From: JANSYL01 sp965229695
GTDB lineage: Bacteria; Pseudomonadota; Alphaproteobacteria; Rhodobacterales; Rhodobacteraceae
Assembly: GCA_965229695.1 (NCBI GenBank)
Contig: OZ245921.1
Location: forward strand, 496,001 to 560,000
Direction of reading: 5' to 3'
DNA length: 64,000 bases
A program made the translations under genes and the position numbers. Within the stretch, counting starts at the first letter, position 1, and each line of letters starts with the position of its first letter. Shown one piece after another: positions 1 to 9,393 of this stretch. The notes under the pieces are model-generated. The model did no database searches. It had not been told where the DNA came from and saw only the letters and a list, made by a program, of their open reading frames with translations.

Positions 1-423
1 GAAAACGACATAGACAGGCTTCAGGAACTCCGACGGCTGGATCGAGCCGAAGCCCAAAGAATACCACCGCACCGCGCCCTGCCCGAAATCGGTGCCAAAG
101 GCCGGCAGCAAGGCAACCGCCGCCACCGCGCAGAAAAACCCAAGCACACCCAAGCGCCGGATCGCCATGGGCGACATCATCGACACCAGGATCATTACGG
201 TCAAAGCCAGGCCGCCATAGGCACCTTGCCGGATCACATAATGAAAGGGGTCATGGCCATTGCGTTCGGCCAAGGGGGGCGAGGCTGCAAAACCCAGCAG
301 AATGCCAATCGCGAAAAGCGCCAGAACGCAGCCGATACTGACGCGATCTACCGTGCGCCACCAGCGCGGCAAAACCGCTTCGCCCGATTGCACGATTACC
401 GTGCCATGCGCCAATTCCGTCAT
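1..423 (-). CDS. ftsW: FtsW, lipid II polymerase of the divisome (partial, N-terminal 141 residues)
   Basis: The reading frame starts with ATG at 423 and runs off the left end of the window. About 35 soluble residues (with LPRWWRTVDR) precede a first membrane helix (VSIGCVLALFAIGILLGF), a second near residues 68-84 and a third following it. The visible C-terminal part carries the SEDS hallmark around GAVRWYSLG and QPSEFLKP. FtsW is a multi-pass inner-membrane glycosyltransferase that polymerises lipid II with its partner PBP3/FtsI, which is encoded in the same cluster at 7247-9031. It lies downstream of murD and a VOC gene on the same strand, the usual dcw order apart from the inserted VOC gene. 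The first ATG was chosen because it begins the family-typical basic N-terminus. Confidence 0.93.
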   Translation of the reverse strand, partial: MTELAHGTVIVQSGEAVLPRWWRTVDRVSIGCVLALFAIGILLGFAASPPLAERNGHDPFHYVIRQGAYGGLALTVMILVSMMSPMAIRRLGVLGFFCAVAAVALLPAFGTDFGQGAVRWYSLGFGSIQPSEFLKPVYVVF

Positions 424-518
424 GGGGACTGCCCGTCCAACTCTGCCTGTTTCCGCCCGGTTTTCCGGGTCTGGCCCTTAGAGTACAGGGAATCGGCCTT
501 GGGGGCCAGCCTTTGGTT

Positions 519-914
519 TCACGCAGGCGGGGACTGGCTGGGTGGCTGCCACAACTCGATCTTGCGTCCGTCCGGGTCCATGATCCAGGCAAAGTGGCCA
601 TAGTCATTGTCTTCCCGCGGTTGCAACTCCTCCACGCCCTCTGCCGCAACCTGGACCAGCATCGCGTCCAGATCATCGACCATCAGATTGATCATGAAAG
701 GCAGCGGTGAGGGTTGGAAGTAATCGGCGTTCTCAAACGGCGCGAAGACCGTCAGTGCGCTTCGCCCGTGGCAATCGACCGCCCGCTGATAGCCCAGAAC
801 AAAGCCGCCGAATTCCTCGGCGCTCATGCCCAGCACGCGCGCATACCAGCCCCGCGTCACCTCCATATCAGCGCAGGTGAAAAACACGCCGCCAACCCCA
901 AGGACTTTTGCCAT
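519..914 (-). CDS. VOC-superfamily (glyoxalase/bleomycin-resistance fold) protein
   Basis: A 131-residue protein of vicinal-oxygen-chelate type. It opens with a beta strand (GVGGVFFTCADME), has the helix TRGWYARVLGM that follows the first strand in these folds, and ends with the second module FAWIMDPDGRKIELWQPP, whose Glu (KIELW) is the usual metal ligand. VOC enzymes include lyases, dioxygenases and antibiotic-binding proteins, and the sequence alone does not give a substrate. The start at 914 is supported by AGGAGG eight bases upstream; longer frames reaching into murD are spurious. It sits between murD and ftsW on the same strand, so it is probably cotranscribed with the dcw genes although it is not a known dcw member. 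Confidence 0.85.
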   Translation of the reverse strand: MAKVLGVGGVFFTCADMEVTRGWYARVLGMSAEEFGGFVLGYQRAVDCHGRSALTVFAPFENADYFQPSPLPFMINLMVDDLDAMLVQVAAEGVEELQPREDNDYGHFAWIMDPDGRKIELWQPPSQSPPA

Positions 915-960
915 CTCGACCCTCCTGCCATCCCGGCCTGGGCGGGAGTGTAGCATGGTT

Positions 961-2358
961 TCAGCCGCGCAGCTTGGCGACCTGGTCCATGAAATCCTGA
1001 CCACGGGTCTCAAAGCTGTCATATTGATCGAAACTGGCCGCCGCAGGGGCCAGTAGGACGGTATCGCCCGGCTCCGCCTCCGCCGCCGCTTGGGCAACAG
1101 CGCTTGCCATATCACCGCAGACCGCCAAGGGCAGATCGCCCAAATGCAGAGCAAACCGCGCCGCCTCGCGCCCGATCACATAGGCTTTGGCGACATTGCT
1201 CGCAGCAGGGCGCAGCGCCTCCATCCCGCCCTCTTTCTCCAAACCACCGCAAATCCAGCGGATGCGTGGAAAGGCCGACAGCGCTTTGACCGCCGCATCA
1301 AGATTGGTCGCCTTGCTGTCATTGACGTAGCGAACGCCGTCGATCTCAGCCACCAATTGGCTGCGATGGGGCAGCCCCTCAAAACTGTGGAACGCGGCCT
1401 CGATCTCACGCGGGGCCAGGCCCAGGGCGCGCGCCGCCCCATAGGCACAGGCCGCGTTTTGGTGGTTATGCGCCCCCGGCAAACCCGCGACATCGCGCAG
1501 ATCGATCGAAGCCACCTGCCGCCCCTTGCGCGTTTCCGACAGCCAACCTTTGCGCGCGGTCAGATCCCAGCCCGGTCCCGCGATCTTGCGCGCCGACACG
1601 CGGATCAGCCGCCCATCTCCTGGCCCTTCGGCCAACTGATTGGCCAGATATTGCCCCTCGACCTCATCCACACCGATCACGGCGCGATCCGGCCCTCCTT
1701 CGGAAAAAAGCCGCCGCTTGGCCGCGAAATACCCGCCCATGCCCGCATGGCGATCCAAATGGTCGGAGCTGAGATTGGTGAAGACGGCGATATCAGGCGT
1801 CAGGGATCGGGCCAGTTCGGTCTGATAACTCGACAGCTCCAGTACAATCACCGCGCCATCTTCGGGTGGCTCGATATCCAAGACCCCACGCCCGATATTG
1901 CCGGCCAGTTGCACCGGAACCCCAGCAACCTCCAAAACATGCGCCAACAGGGCCGAGGTCGTGGATTTCCCATTCGATCCGGTGATCGCCACAACCCGCG
2001 GCGGGCGGTCATGATCGGCCCAATCGCCCGAGGCCAAGGATCGGAAAAACAGACCCACATCATTGTCGACCGGCACGCCCGCGGACCAGGCCGCCGCAAT
2101 TGCCGGATGCGGCGCAGGGTAAAGATGCGGGATACCGGGGGAGGTGATCAGACAGGCCACCCCTTCCAAAGCACCAGGCTTCGTGGGGTCGGCCAGCGCA
2201 AACCCCTCACCTTCCGCTGCCGACCGGCCCGCCGCGCCATCATCCCAGCAAACCGGCACAGCTCCACCTGCCCGCAGGGCACGCGCCGCCGCCAGGCCCG
2301 ACCGACCCAAGCCAAGCACCGCAACCGTTTCACCCTCAAATCCTTGCACTGGGATCAT
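961..2358 (-). CDS. murD: UDP-N-acetylmuramoyl-L-alanine:D-glutamate ligase MurD
   Basis: MurD adds D-glutamate to UDP-MurNAc-L-Ala in the cytoplasm, the second amino-acid step of the peptidoglycan precursor. The protein of about 465 residues has an N-terminal Rossmann-like region (VAVLGLGRSG, residues 13-21), the Mur-ligase ATP loop GSNGKST at 127-133, the central-domain segment FTNLSSDHLDRH and the C-terminal WICGGLEKEG segment. An in-frame ATG two codons upstream (2364) directly abuts a GGAGG. The ATG at 2358 has correct spacing to that ribosome site and was preferred. It follows an SDR gene in the cluster after a gap of about 200 bases. Confidence 0.96.
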   Translation of the reverse strand: MIPVQGFEGETVAVLGLGRSGLAAARALRAGGAVPVCWDDGAAGRSAAEGEGFALADPTKPGALEGVACLITSPGIPHLYPAPHPAIAAAWSAGVPVDNDVGLFFRSLASGDWADHDRPPRVVAITGSNGKSTTSALLAHVLEVAGVPVQLAGNIGRGVLDIEPPEDGAVIVLELSSYQTELARSLTPDIAVFTNLSSDHLDRHAGMGGYFAAKRRLFSEGGPDRAVIGVDEVEGQYLANQLAEGPGDGRLIRVSARKIAGPGWDLTARKGWLSETRKGRQVASIDLRDVAGLPGAHNHQNAACAYGAARALGLAPREIEAAFHSFEGLPHRSQLVAEIDGVRYVNDSKATNLDAAVKALSAFPRIRWICGGLEKEGGMEALRPAASNVAKAYVIGREAARFALHLGDLPLAVCGDMASAVAQAAAEAEPGDTVLLAPAAASFDQYDSFETRGQDFMDQVAKLRG

Positions 2359-2565
2359 GCGCATCCTCCATCGCCTGCCGATCCATACGCCCTGCCCGCG
2401 CGCAGGGCTAGATGAAGCGCAAAATCCCCTGCTTCATCTGGCCTCAAATACCCAAAATCAACCGCTGCCGCCGGGCACACGGATCGCAAAGGCGGGCTCA
2501 CGCCCGACAAAAGCCAAAGCAAATGGAATGACGCCGCAGGCGTCGCCTTGGGATCACCCAAAGCG
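2359..2565 (-). repeat. Intergenic region upstream of murD with a hairpin and a Rhodobacteraceae-type dispersed motif
   Basis: Read on the minus strand, this gap contains GGGTATTTGAGGCCAGATGAAGC at about 2431-2453, immediately followed by a perfect inverted repeat GATGAAGC/GCTTCATC (arms 2411-2418 and 2431-2438, 12-nt loop). A related GC-rich hairpin plus ATATTTTTG motif occurs at 18550-18590 and 49390-49431. The open frames through the gap have no ribosome site and no recognisable protein, so no gene is called. Confidence 0.5.
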
Positions 2566-3237
2566 TTACCAATCGATGGGCTGCCCATCGCGGAAAAATC
2601 CGCCGGTCGGGCCATCGTCAGGCAAAGTGGCCAACCAAATCCCGGTTTCAGCCCCTTCTTCGGGGCTGCGGGTCGCGCCGTCACCGCCCATGCGGGTGCG
2701 AACCCAACCGGGGCAATAGGCGTTGATCTTCACACCCTCGGGCAAATCGCGCGGCAAGGCATGGGTCAAAGCATTCAGCGCCGCCTTGGCCACGCCATAG
2801 GCACCCGGCCCTCCCACACCCTCCGCAAAGCTGCCCCAGCCCGAAGACAGGTTCACAATCCGCCCCCAATCCTGTGCCCGCATATGCGGCGCGGCGGCGC
2901 GGATCAGCTCGTAAGGACCGCGCAGCATCACATCCATCGAACTGTGAAAGCCCGAGGCGTCATCAAGCATATTCGTCTCGATCAACACACCGGCGTTGTT
3001 GACCAGCACGTCCACCCCGCCCAAGGGCGCAATCGCCGCCGCCAACCCATCGCGGCGGGTGACATCCAGGCGGATCGCCTCGGCCCCGATCTCCTCGGCC
3101 ACGGCGCGCCCACCTTCCAGGTCGCGCACACCGATAACCACCCGGTGATCGCGTTCAACCAAACCAGCCGCGATCGCGCGCCCTATGCCGCGATTGCCGC
3201 CTGTGATCAGGGCCGTGGGTCTATCAGGTCGTGCCAT
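2566..3237 (-). CDS. Short-chain dehydrogenase/reductase (SDR)
   Basis: A 223-residue classical SDR. It has the nucleotide motif TGGNRGIG (12-19), NNAG (80-83), catalytic Ser at 131/132 and the YxxxK pair Tyr147/Lys151. The absence of an Asp after the second strand and the presence of Arg38 favour NADPH, but this is only an inference. The substrate is unknown. Its start codon overlaps the mraY stop by one base (TAATG), indicating translational coupling inside the dcw operon, although SDRs are not part of the core pathway. It may act on an unrelated ketone or alcohol and simply use dcw transcription. Confidence 0.9.
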   Translation of the reverse strand: MARPDRPTALITGGNRGIGRAIAAGLVERDHRVVIGVRDLEGGRAVAEEIGAEAIRLDVTRRDGLAAAIAPLGGVDVLVNNAGVLIETNMLDDASGFHSSMDVMLRGPYELIRAAAPHMRAQDWGRIVNLSSGWGSFAEGVGGPGAYGVAKAALNALTHALPRDLPEGVKINAYCPGWVRTRMGGDGATRSPEEGAETGIWLATLPDDGPTGGFFRDGQPIDW

Positions 3238-4322
3238 TACCGAAGCTTCAATGTGGCCAGCCCAATCAGGGCCAGGATAAGCGAAATGATCCAGAACCGG
3301 ATAACAACCTGCGGTTCAGCCCAACCTTTCTTTTCGAAATGGTGGTGGATCGGCGCCATGAGAAACACCCGTTTCCCGGTGGCTTTGAAATAGGCTACCT
3401 GCACAATGACCGACACCGCTTCGGCCACAAACAACCCGCCGACAATAGCCAGAACAATCTCGTGCTTGGTGGTCACAGCGATGGCCCCCAGCGCACCACC
3501 CAGGGCCAGGCTGCCGGTATCGCCCATGAACACCGCCGCGGGCGGCGCGTTATACCACAAAAATCCAAGCCCGCCGCCGATCAGGCCCGCGGTGAAAATC
3601 AGCAATTCCCCGGTGCCGGGCACATAATGCACATCCAGATATTGGGTGAAATCGACCCGGCCCACGGCATAAGCAATCACACCCAAGGTTCCAGCGGCGA
3701 TCATCACCGGCATGATGGCCAATCCATCCAAACCATCGGTCAGGTTCACCGCATTGGCGCTGCCCACAATGACAAACATTGCAAAGGGGACGAAAACCCA
3801 GCCCAGATTAAACAACACGTCTTTGAAGACCGGCACCGCCAGTTGCAGGGAAAGCGCCTCGGGGTGGACGGCGCTGGCCGCCCAGGCCGCGACGCCCGCG
3901 ATCACAAAGCCAATCGCCAAACGCACACGCCCGGGCACGCCTTTTGATGAATTCCGGCTGACCTTGGCCCAGTCATCGGCAAACCCGATCAGCCCAAAGG
4001 CCACGGTGGTGCCCAAGACAATCCAAACATACGGGTTATCAAGCCGCGCCCAGAGCAGCGTGGAAAGCGTCAAAGCGGCCAGGATCAGCAAGCCGCCCAT
4101 CGTGGGCGTGCCCGATTTCGTGGCGATGTGATGCGCCGGGCCATCTTCGCGGATCGGCTGGCCATTGGCGTATTTGCGGCGCAGCGCATTGATCAGCGGA
4201 CGCCCAAAAATAAACCCAAATATGAGCGCGGTGAAAAACGCGGCCCCGGCCCGGAAGGTAATGTACCGAAACAGGTTGAATACATCGCCGCCATCCGAAA
4301 GCGCGCTCAGCCAATACAACAT
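3237..4322 (-). CDS. mraY: Phospho-N-acetylmuramoyl-pentapeptide transferase MraY
   Basis: MraY is the inner-membrane enzyme that moves phospho-MurNAc-pentapeptide to undecaprenyl phosphate, forming lipid I. The protein has 361 residues, the family's usual length, with about ten hydrophobic segments. Diagnostic motifs are present: the Asp pair in GFADDWAK (Asp116/117), NLTDGLDGLA at 193-202, FMGDTGSLALGG, and the HHHFE histidine cluster near the C-terminus. It abuts murF with no gap (murF stop 4323, mraY start 4322) and overlaps the SDR start by one base. Confidence 0.98.
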   Translation of the reverse strand: MLYWLSALSDGGDVFNLFRYITFRAGAAFFTALIFGFIFGRPLINALRRKYANGQPIREDGPAHHIATKSGTPTMGGLLILAALTLSTLLWARLDNPYVWIVLGTTVAFGLIGFADDWAKVSRNSSKGVPGRVRLAIGFVIAGVAAWAASAVHPEALSLQLAVPVFKDVLFNLGWVFVPFAMFVIVGSANAVNLTDGLDGLAIMPVMIAAGTLGVIAYAVGRVDFTQYLDVHYVPGTGELLIFTAGLIGGGLGFLWYNAPPAAVFMGDTGSLALGGALGAIAVTTKHEIVLAIVGGLFVAEAVSVIVQVAYFKATGKRVFLMAPIHHHFEKKGWAEPQVVIRFWIISLILALIGLATLKLR

Positions 4323-5747
4323 CTAGCGGGGTCCTCGCCTATGCTCTACCGCCGCTTGCCCCAGTTTTCGCAAGGCGTCAACCACGAGACTGACCTTGAT
4401 GCCTTTCGATCCCTTGACCAGCACAACATCGCCGGCGCGCAAGCTGCGCGGCAGGGCTTGCACCATCTCCGGTGCGGTTTCGGTGTGCAGCCCGCGTTTC
4501 GCCCCCGGCAGGGCCTGATGCAAATGCGCCATCAGCGGACCGACCGTATGCACCAGATCAATGGGGCCCATGGCGGCCAAATCCGACAGTTCCGCGTGCA
4601 GCGCGGGGCCATCGGGCCCGAGCTCTAGCATATCGCCCAGAACGGCAATGCGCCGCCCCGGCGGTGTGGGCGCGGCTGCCGCCAAAATCTCCAACCCGGC
4701 TGCGATGGAAACAGGGTTGGCGTTAAACGCATCATCGATCAGATCGATGGAAAGGTTGTCCGTTGGGCTAAGCGTCAGCGTTTCGCGCGTGCCCCGGCCC
4801 GTGAATGGCTGCCAATGCGACAGGGCCAGCGCCGCCTCGGTCACATCGGCACCCACTGCCTCGACCGCCGCCAGGGTGGCCAAGGCGTTTAGGGCCAAGT
4901 GTCGGCCTGGTACGGAAAGCTTAAACAGACGATCTGTGCCATTCAGCGTTGCGCGGATCACCGTGGCGTCGTCGGTCAGGCGCAGCTCGGTCAATCGGGC
5001 CTCGACCCCGATGGTTTCGCCAAACCGGATCAAACGCGCGCCGACGGCGCGCGCTTTCTCGGCCAAAATGGGCGCGGTTTCCACATCAGCATTGGCCAAA
5101 GCCATGCCCCCCGGAAGCAAGCCATCAAAGATGCTGGCCTTTTCATGGGCAATACCTTCGATGACGCCAAAGGCTTCCAAATGCGCGGGCGCAACGGTTG
5201 TCACCATGGCGACATGGGGCGCGGCCAGTTTGGCCAGGGGGGCAATCTCACCCGGTGCGCTCATGCCGATCTCGATCACCGCAAAATCCGTGTCGGCAGG
5301 CATCCGTGCCAAGGTCAGGGGCACGCCCCAATGGTTGTTGTAAGAGGCTTCGGCGGCATGGGTGTTTCCCTGAGGCGATAGGGTGGCGCGCAGCATCTCT
5401 TTCACGGTGGTTTTACCGACCGAACCGGTCACGCCGATCACTTTAGCCTGCGTCCGCGCGCGCCCGGCGGCCCCCAAATTGGTCAGCGCCTGCAACACAT
5501 CGGGCACGATCAGCAGTTTTTCCGGCGCCACACCCTTTGGCACATGGCTGACCAAAGCCGCCGCCGCGCCTTTGGCCAGGGCGTCGGCCACAAAATCATG
5601 ACCATCGCGCAGGTCTTTCAGCGCCACGAACAGATCACCGGGCGCGATCGTGCGTGTGTCAATGGACACGCCTGTTGCGCCCCAATCTCCCGTCACCGCG
5701 CCACCCGTCGCGCGGGCGGCGTCAGCGGCGGTCCAAAGATTGCTCAT
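4323..5747 (-). CDS. murF: UDP-N-acetylmuramoyl-tripeptide:D-alanyl-D-alanine ligase MurF
   Basis: MurF adds D-Ala-D-Ala to the UDP-MurNAc-tripeptide, completing the cytoplasmic precursor. The 474-residue protein shows an N-terminal substrate domain (SIDTRTIAPGDLFVAL, residues 28-43), the ATP loop GSVGKTT (108-114), the central HLEAFG segment and a C-terminal domain with VLGDMLELG and VLVKGSKG. It overlaps murE by four bases (ATGA) and directly precedes mraY. All Mur-ligase domains appear intact. Confidence 0.97.
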   Translation of the reverse strand: MSNLWTAADAARATGGAVTGDWGATGVSIDTRTIAPGDLFVALKDLRDGHDFVADALAKGAAAALVSHVPKGVAPEKLLIVPDVLQALTNLGAAGRARTQAKVIGVTGSVGKTTVKEMLRATLSPQGNTHAAEASYNNHWGVPLTLARMPADTDFAVIEIGMSAPGEIAPLAKLAAPHVAMVTTVAPAHLEAFGVIEGIAHEKASIFDGLLPGGMALANADVETAPILAEKARAVGARLIRFGETIGVEARLTELRLTDDATVIRATLNGTDRLFKLSVPGRHLALNALATLAAVEAVGADVTEAALALSHWQPFTGRGTRETLTLSPTDNLSIDLIDDAFNANPVSIAAGLEILAAAAPTPPGRRIAVLGDMLELGPDGPALHAELSDLAAMGPIDLVHTVGPLMAHLHQALPGAKRGLHTETAPEMVQALPRSLRAGDVVLVKGSKGIKVSLVVDALRKLGQAAVEHRRGPR

Positions 5748-7225
5748 ACCCGGCCCTCCAAAGCGGCCACCGCCACGCTGGCCTGTTCGACATCATCGAA
5801 AGGATAAACCACATCACCCACGGTTTGTCCGGTTTCATGCCCCTTGCCCGCGATCAGCAGCGCGTCGCCGGGCTCCAAAGCATCGACGCCGCGCAAAATC
5901 GCCTCGGCCCGGTCGCCAACCTCGGTCGCCTCTGGGCATCCAGCCATGACCATCATCCGAATCTCCGCCGGGATTTCTGAGCGCGGATTGTCATCGGTCA
6001 CGATCTGCACATCGGCAAATTCCGCCGCCGCCTTGCCCATCAAAGGCCGCTTGCCGCGATCCCGGTCGCCGCCTGCGCCAAAGACAACGATCAGTCGCCC
6101 CAAAACATGCGGGCGCAAGGCTTTCAGCGCCGTTTCCAGCGAGTCTGGCGTGTGTGAGTAATCAACATAAACCGGCGCGCCATTGGCGCGTGTTGCCGCC
6201 AACTGCATCCGGCCCCGCACCCCTTGCAGCTGGGATAAGGTGGCAAAGACCGCCTCGGGGTCTTCGCCTGCGGCAATCACCAAAGCCGCCGCCGTCAGCG
6301 CATTCATGGCTTGAAATCCACCGATCAGGTCTAGCCGGGTTTGAAACTGCCGCCCCTGCCAGCGAAACAACAGATCCTGGCCGGTTTCATCCAATCGCCG
6401 CCCGGTGATCTTCAACGGAGCATCTGCATATTGCGCAACGCCGATCACCTCGATCGCACGGGCGGCGCAGGCCTCGGCCACGCGCAGCCCATAGGCATCA
6501 TCCAAGTTGATCACGGCCACACCATCATCCGGCAAAAGCTCGGTAAACAGGCGCGATTTGGCGTCGAAATAGGCCTCCATCGTGCCGTGGTAATCCAGGT
6601 GATCCTGGGTCAGATTGGTGAAGGCGGCAGCGGCCAGATGCACGGCCTCCATCCGGCGTTGATCCAACCCGTGGGAGGAAGCCTCCATCGCAGCATGGGT
6701 GATCTGCGCCTGGTCCAGATCGGCCAATAGACGTTGGAGCGTGATCGGGTCCGGCGTGGTGTGAATACCCGGCGCCGCGTATCCGCCTTCGACCCCGGTG
6801 GTGCCGATATTAACAGCGGCCAGGCCCAAAGCCTCCCAAATCTGGCGGGTGAAACTGGCGACCGAGGTTTTGCCATTGGTGCCGGTGACCGCCACCATCG
6901 TTTCCGGCTGTGGCCCGAACCAAAGCGCGGCGGCATGGGCCAACGCGGCGCGCGGGTCTTCGACCACGACCAAGGCCGCATCCGATCCGGCCAGTTCCTC
7001 CGCGGCGATAGCGGCCCCTTCGGGGTCGGTCAGAATCGCCCCGGCCCGCATGCGCAGGGCGTATTGGATGAATTCCCCGCCATGCACGCGTGTGCCAGGC
7101 AGTGCCGCAAACAAATGCCCCGGTTCCACCGCCCGGCTATCCAACGTCATGCCCGTGATCTGAACGTCACCGCCATTGCGCGGGGTCAGACCCAAATCCG
7201 AGAGTGTTTTTGCCTTTGGCGCCAT
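5744..7225 (-). CDS. murE: UDP-N-acetylmuramoyl-L-alanyl-D-glutamate:2,6-diaminopimelate ligase MurE
   Basis: MurE adds the third residue of the stem peptide. The 493-residue protein has the N-terminal DSRAVEPGHLFAALPG domain, the ATP loop GTNGKTS near residue 116 and the DNPR motif in VTDDNPRSE. DNPR is the established signature for meso-diaminopimelate rather than lysine, as expected for a Gram-negative organism. It is separated from ftsI by 21 bases and overlaps murF by four bases. Confidence 0.97.
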   Translation of the reverse strand: MAPKAKTLSDLGLTPRNGGDVQITGMTLDSRAVEPGHLFAALPGTRVHGGEFIQYALRMRAGAILTDPEGAAIAAEELAGSDAALVVVEDPRAALAHAAALWFGPQPETMVAVTGTNGKTSVASFTRQIWEALGLAAVNIGTTGVEGGYAAPGIHTTPDPITLQRLLADLDQAQITHAAMEASSHGLDQRRMEAVHLAAAAFTNLTQDHLDYHGTMEAYFDAKSRLFTELLPDDGVAVINLDDAYGLRVAEACAARAIEVIGVAQYADAPLKITGRRLDETGQDLLFRWQGRQFQTRLDLIGGFQAMNALTAAALVIAAGEDPEAVFATLSQLQGVRGRMQLAATRANGAPVYVDYSHTPDSLETALKALRPHVLGRLIVVFGAGGDRDRGKRPLMGKAAAEFADVQIVTDDNPRSEIPAEIRMMVMAGCPEATEVGDRAEAILRGVDALEPGDALLIAGKGHETGQTVGDVVYPFDDVEQASVAVAALEGRV

Positions 7226-7246
7226 TTGCGCCCCCCGCCTGTTCGA

Positions 7247-9031
7247 TTATTCCGAGGCGCTGGATACCCGATTGATGGCCCCGGGTTCAATCGACGGTCT
7301 GAGGCCCAGAAGGGGCGCGGTGCGACGGATGATCTCGGCCGCGACGGGCACAACCGTCCAACCGGCCGTCCGGCGCGGTTCTGGGCCCGATGTTTCAGCG
7401 GGTTCTTGCAAGGTCACCACCAGCACATAGCGCGGATCATCCATCGGAAATGCCGAGGCAAAGGTGGTCAGGTTGCGATCTTCGTAATACCCGCCGCCAT
7501 TGGCGCGCGGCATATCGGCGGTGCCGGTCTTGCCGCCGACCGCATACCCCGGCACCTCGCCAAAACTGGCGGTGCCTTCGGTAACCACATCCCGCATCAG
7601 GCCACGCATGATCTGGCTGGTCGCCTCGGAAATCACGCGGGGGCCGTTTTGCGGGCCGTCTTGCAGCAATAGTGTCGGATGGATCGCGGTACCGCCATTG
7701 ACCATGGTCGCATAGGCGGCAGCCAAATGGACCGGCGATGTCGAAAGGCCATGCCCATAAGATATTGTCATTGTTGACAACTCGCCCCAGCGGGGCGGCA
7801 AAAGCGGACGCCCCGACGGGGCCTCTACAAGCTCCAGCACTGTTGGTTCTAACAGCCCAAGCTGTTCCAGGAAATCGCGCTGCCGCTGACCGCCGATGGT
7901 CTGGGCAATGCGGGCCGTGCCGATGTTGGAGGAATGGGTAAAGATGTGATGGACCGTCTGTTCCGGCCCGTAATTGCGGAAATCGCGGATCGAAAAGCCC
8001 GCCATTTGCAAGGGGCCGCGCGTATCCAGCCGGTCTTGCAGATTGTAAAGGCCAAGCTCCAAAGCTTGCGCGATGGTGAAGGTTTTGAAGACCGAGCCAA
8101 GCTCATAAACACCCTGCACCGTGCGATTGAAAAGCGGGCTGTCGGCCTGGTCGCCTTCGGTCAGCGGGCGCGGGCGCGCGTTGGGGTCGAAATCCGGCAG
8201 GCTCGCGATGGCGCGCAACTCGCCCGTATGCACATCCATCAACACTGCCGCTGCCCCGCGCGCATTCATCAGCGCCATGCCGCCGGCCAAGACCTCCTCG
8301 ACCGTGGATTGCACGGTCAGGTCAAGCGACAGGGCCAATGGTTCCGACCGGCCCGGATCGCGCAAGCTGGCGTCGAATTGCGCCTCGATCCCGGCGATAC
8401 CCACAACCTCGGCGGCATTCACAGCCTCCTGCCCGAAGCCCGCGCCGCCCAGCACATGGGCCGCAATCGCGCCATTGGGGTAAAGCCGCATCTCGCGCGG
8501 GCCAAACAGCAACCCAGGCTCACCCAGATCGTGGACCATCTGCTCCTGCTCGGGGCTTAAGTATCTGCGCAACCAAAGAAATCTGCGCTCAGAGGTGAAA
8601 CGTTCATGCAGCGCATCCGCATCCATATCGGGGAAGATTTCGGCCAATCCATCTGCGGCGGCGCGCGGGTCCACAATCTCTTGCGGGTGGGCGTAAAGCG
8701 CGTTGGTGGCAAAGTTCGTGGCCAGAACACGGCCCTGCCGGTCGGTGATATCGGCGCGGGTGTTCAGGATCGTCGTTGTGCTGGTCTGCACGCGCGGTTC
8801 CTGCACTTCCGAGGTTGCCAGCGCCGTCATCCGCGTGCCCACTGCCCCGAACCCAAGCAGAAAACACAGCGCCACCAACAACAGCCGCCCTTCGGAACGT
8901 TGGCGCAGCTTGTCGCGTTCCGCCTCATGCCGCAGACGCAGGTTTTCGCGCTCGATCACATCTGGGTTTTCGCCCTCTTCACGGGCGCGCAAAATACGTG
9001 TCAGCGGGCGGAGCGGAATACGCGTGCTCAT
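7247..9031 (-). CDS. ftsI: Division-specific transpeptidase FtsI (PBP3)
   Basis: FtsI crosslinks septal peptidoglycan and works with FtsW. The 594-residue protein has a charged cytoplasmic N-terminus of about 48 residues, one membrane helix (about 48-66), a pedestal domain and a penicillin-binding transpeptidase domain. The active-site motifs are all visible: SVFK with Ser313 and Lys316, SSN at 367-369, and KTGT at 501-504. The start overlaps ftsL by four bases. The highly charged cytoplasmic tail resembles other Rhodobacteraceae FtsI proteins and may mediate partner binding (inference). Confidence 0.97.
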   Translation of the reverse strand: MSTRIPLRPLTRILRAREEGENPDVIERENLRLRHEAERDKLRQRSEGRLLLVALCFLLGFGAVGTRMTALATSEVQEPRVQTSTTTILNTRADITDRQGRVLATNFATNALYAHPQEIVDPRAAADGLAEIFPDMDADALHERFTSERRFLWLRRYLSPEQEQMVHDLGEPGLLFGPREMRLYPNGAIAAHVLGGAGFGQEAVNAAEVVGIAGIEAQFDASLRDPGRSEPLALSLDLTVQSTVEEVLAGGMALMNARGAAAVLMDVHTGELRAIASLPDFDPNARPRPLTEGDQADSPLFNRTVQGVYELGSVFKTFTIAQALELGLYNLQDRLDTRGPLQMAGFSIRDFRNYGPEQTVHHIFTHSSNIGTARIAQTIGGQRQRDFLEQLGLLEPTVLELVEAPSGRPLLPPRWGELSTMTISYGHGLSTSPVHLAAAYATMVNGGTAIHPTLLLQDGPQNGPRVISEATSQIMRGLMRDVVTEGTASFGEVPGYAVGGKTGTADMPRANGGGYYEDRNLTTFASAFPMDDPRYVLVVTLQEPAETSGPEPRRTAGWTVVPVAAEIIRRTAPLLGLRPSIEPGAINRVSSASE

Positions 9032-9393
9032 GGCAGCGTCTCCTCAGCACTCGAGGCGCTTTCGAGCAGCGTTTCGCCCTCGGGCACCACCTCGGGCGGG
9101 GGCGCGGGGCGTGGATAGGGGATTTGGGCGGCCAATCCGAACTGATCGGGCGAAAGCGGCATGAGCCCCAACCGGTCGAAATTGATATCGACCAGATCGC
9201 GCAACCGGTCGGGGCGGTTGAGATAGGCCCATTCCGCACGCAGGATCGCCAGCTTTTCGCGCTCTGCCCCAATCGCGACCTGTAGTTCTTCAACCTCGCG
9301 CACGGCATGTTGCGTCAGAACGGTCTGATGATAAGCCCAATAGCCCAAGCCAATCACGGCAATCGCGGCCACGCCGGTGGCAACCCCGCGCAT
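9028..9393 (-). CDS. ftsL: Cell division protein FtsL
   Basis: A 121-residue bitopic protein in the invariant position between rsmH and ftsI. It has a very short cytoplasmic start, one membrane helix (GVAAIAVIGLGYWAYHQ, about residues 7-24), then a coiled-coil-like heptad stretch (TQHAVREVEELQVAIGAER) and a conserved RPDRLRDL segment near residue 60. The C-terminus is Pro- and Glu-rich. FtsL stabilises the FtsQLB complex that activates FtsWI. The sequence is weakly conserved, so the call rests on topology, length and position. It overlaps rsmH by one base and ftsI by four. Confidence 0.92.
   Translation of the reverse strand: MRGVATGVAAIAVIGLGYWAYHQTVLTQHAVREVEELQVAIGAEREKLAILRAEWAYLNRPDRLRDLVDINFDRLGLMPLSPDQFGLAAQIPYPRPAPPPEVVPEGETLLESASSAEETLP

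Noticed and set aside
2355..2684. A 109-codon minus-strand frame between murD and the SDR gene
   Set aside because: No ribosome site and no protein-like pattern; the region is better explained by the intergenic repeat and the SDR gene end.
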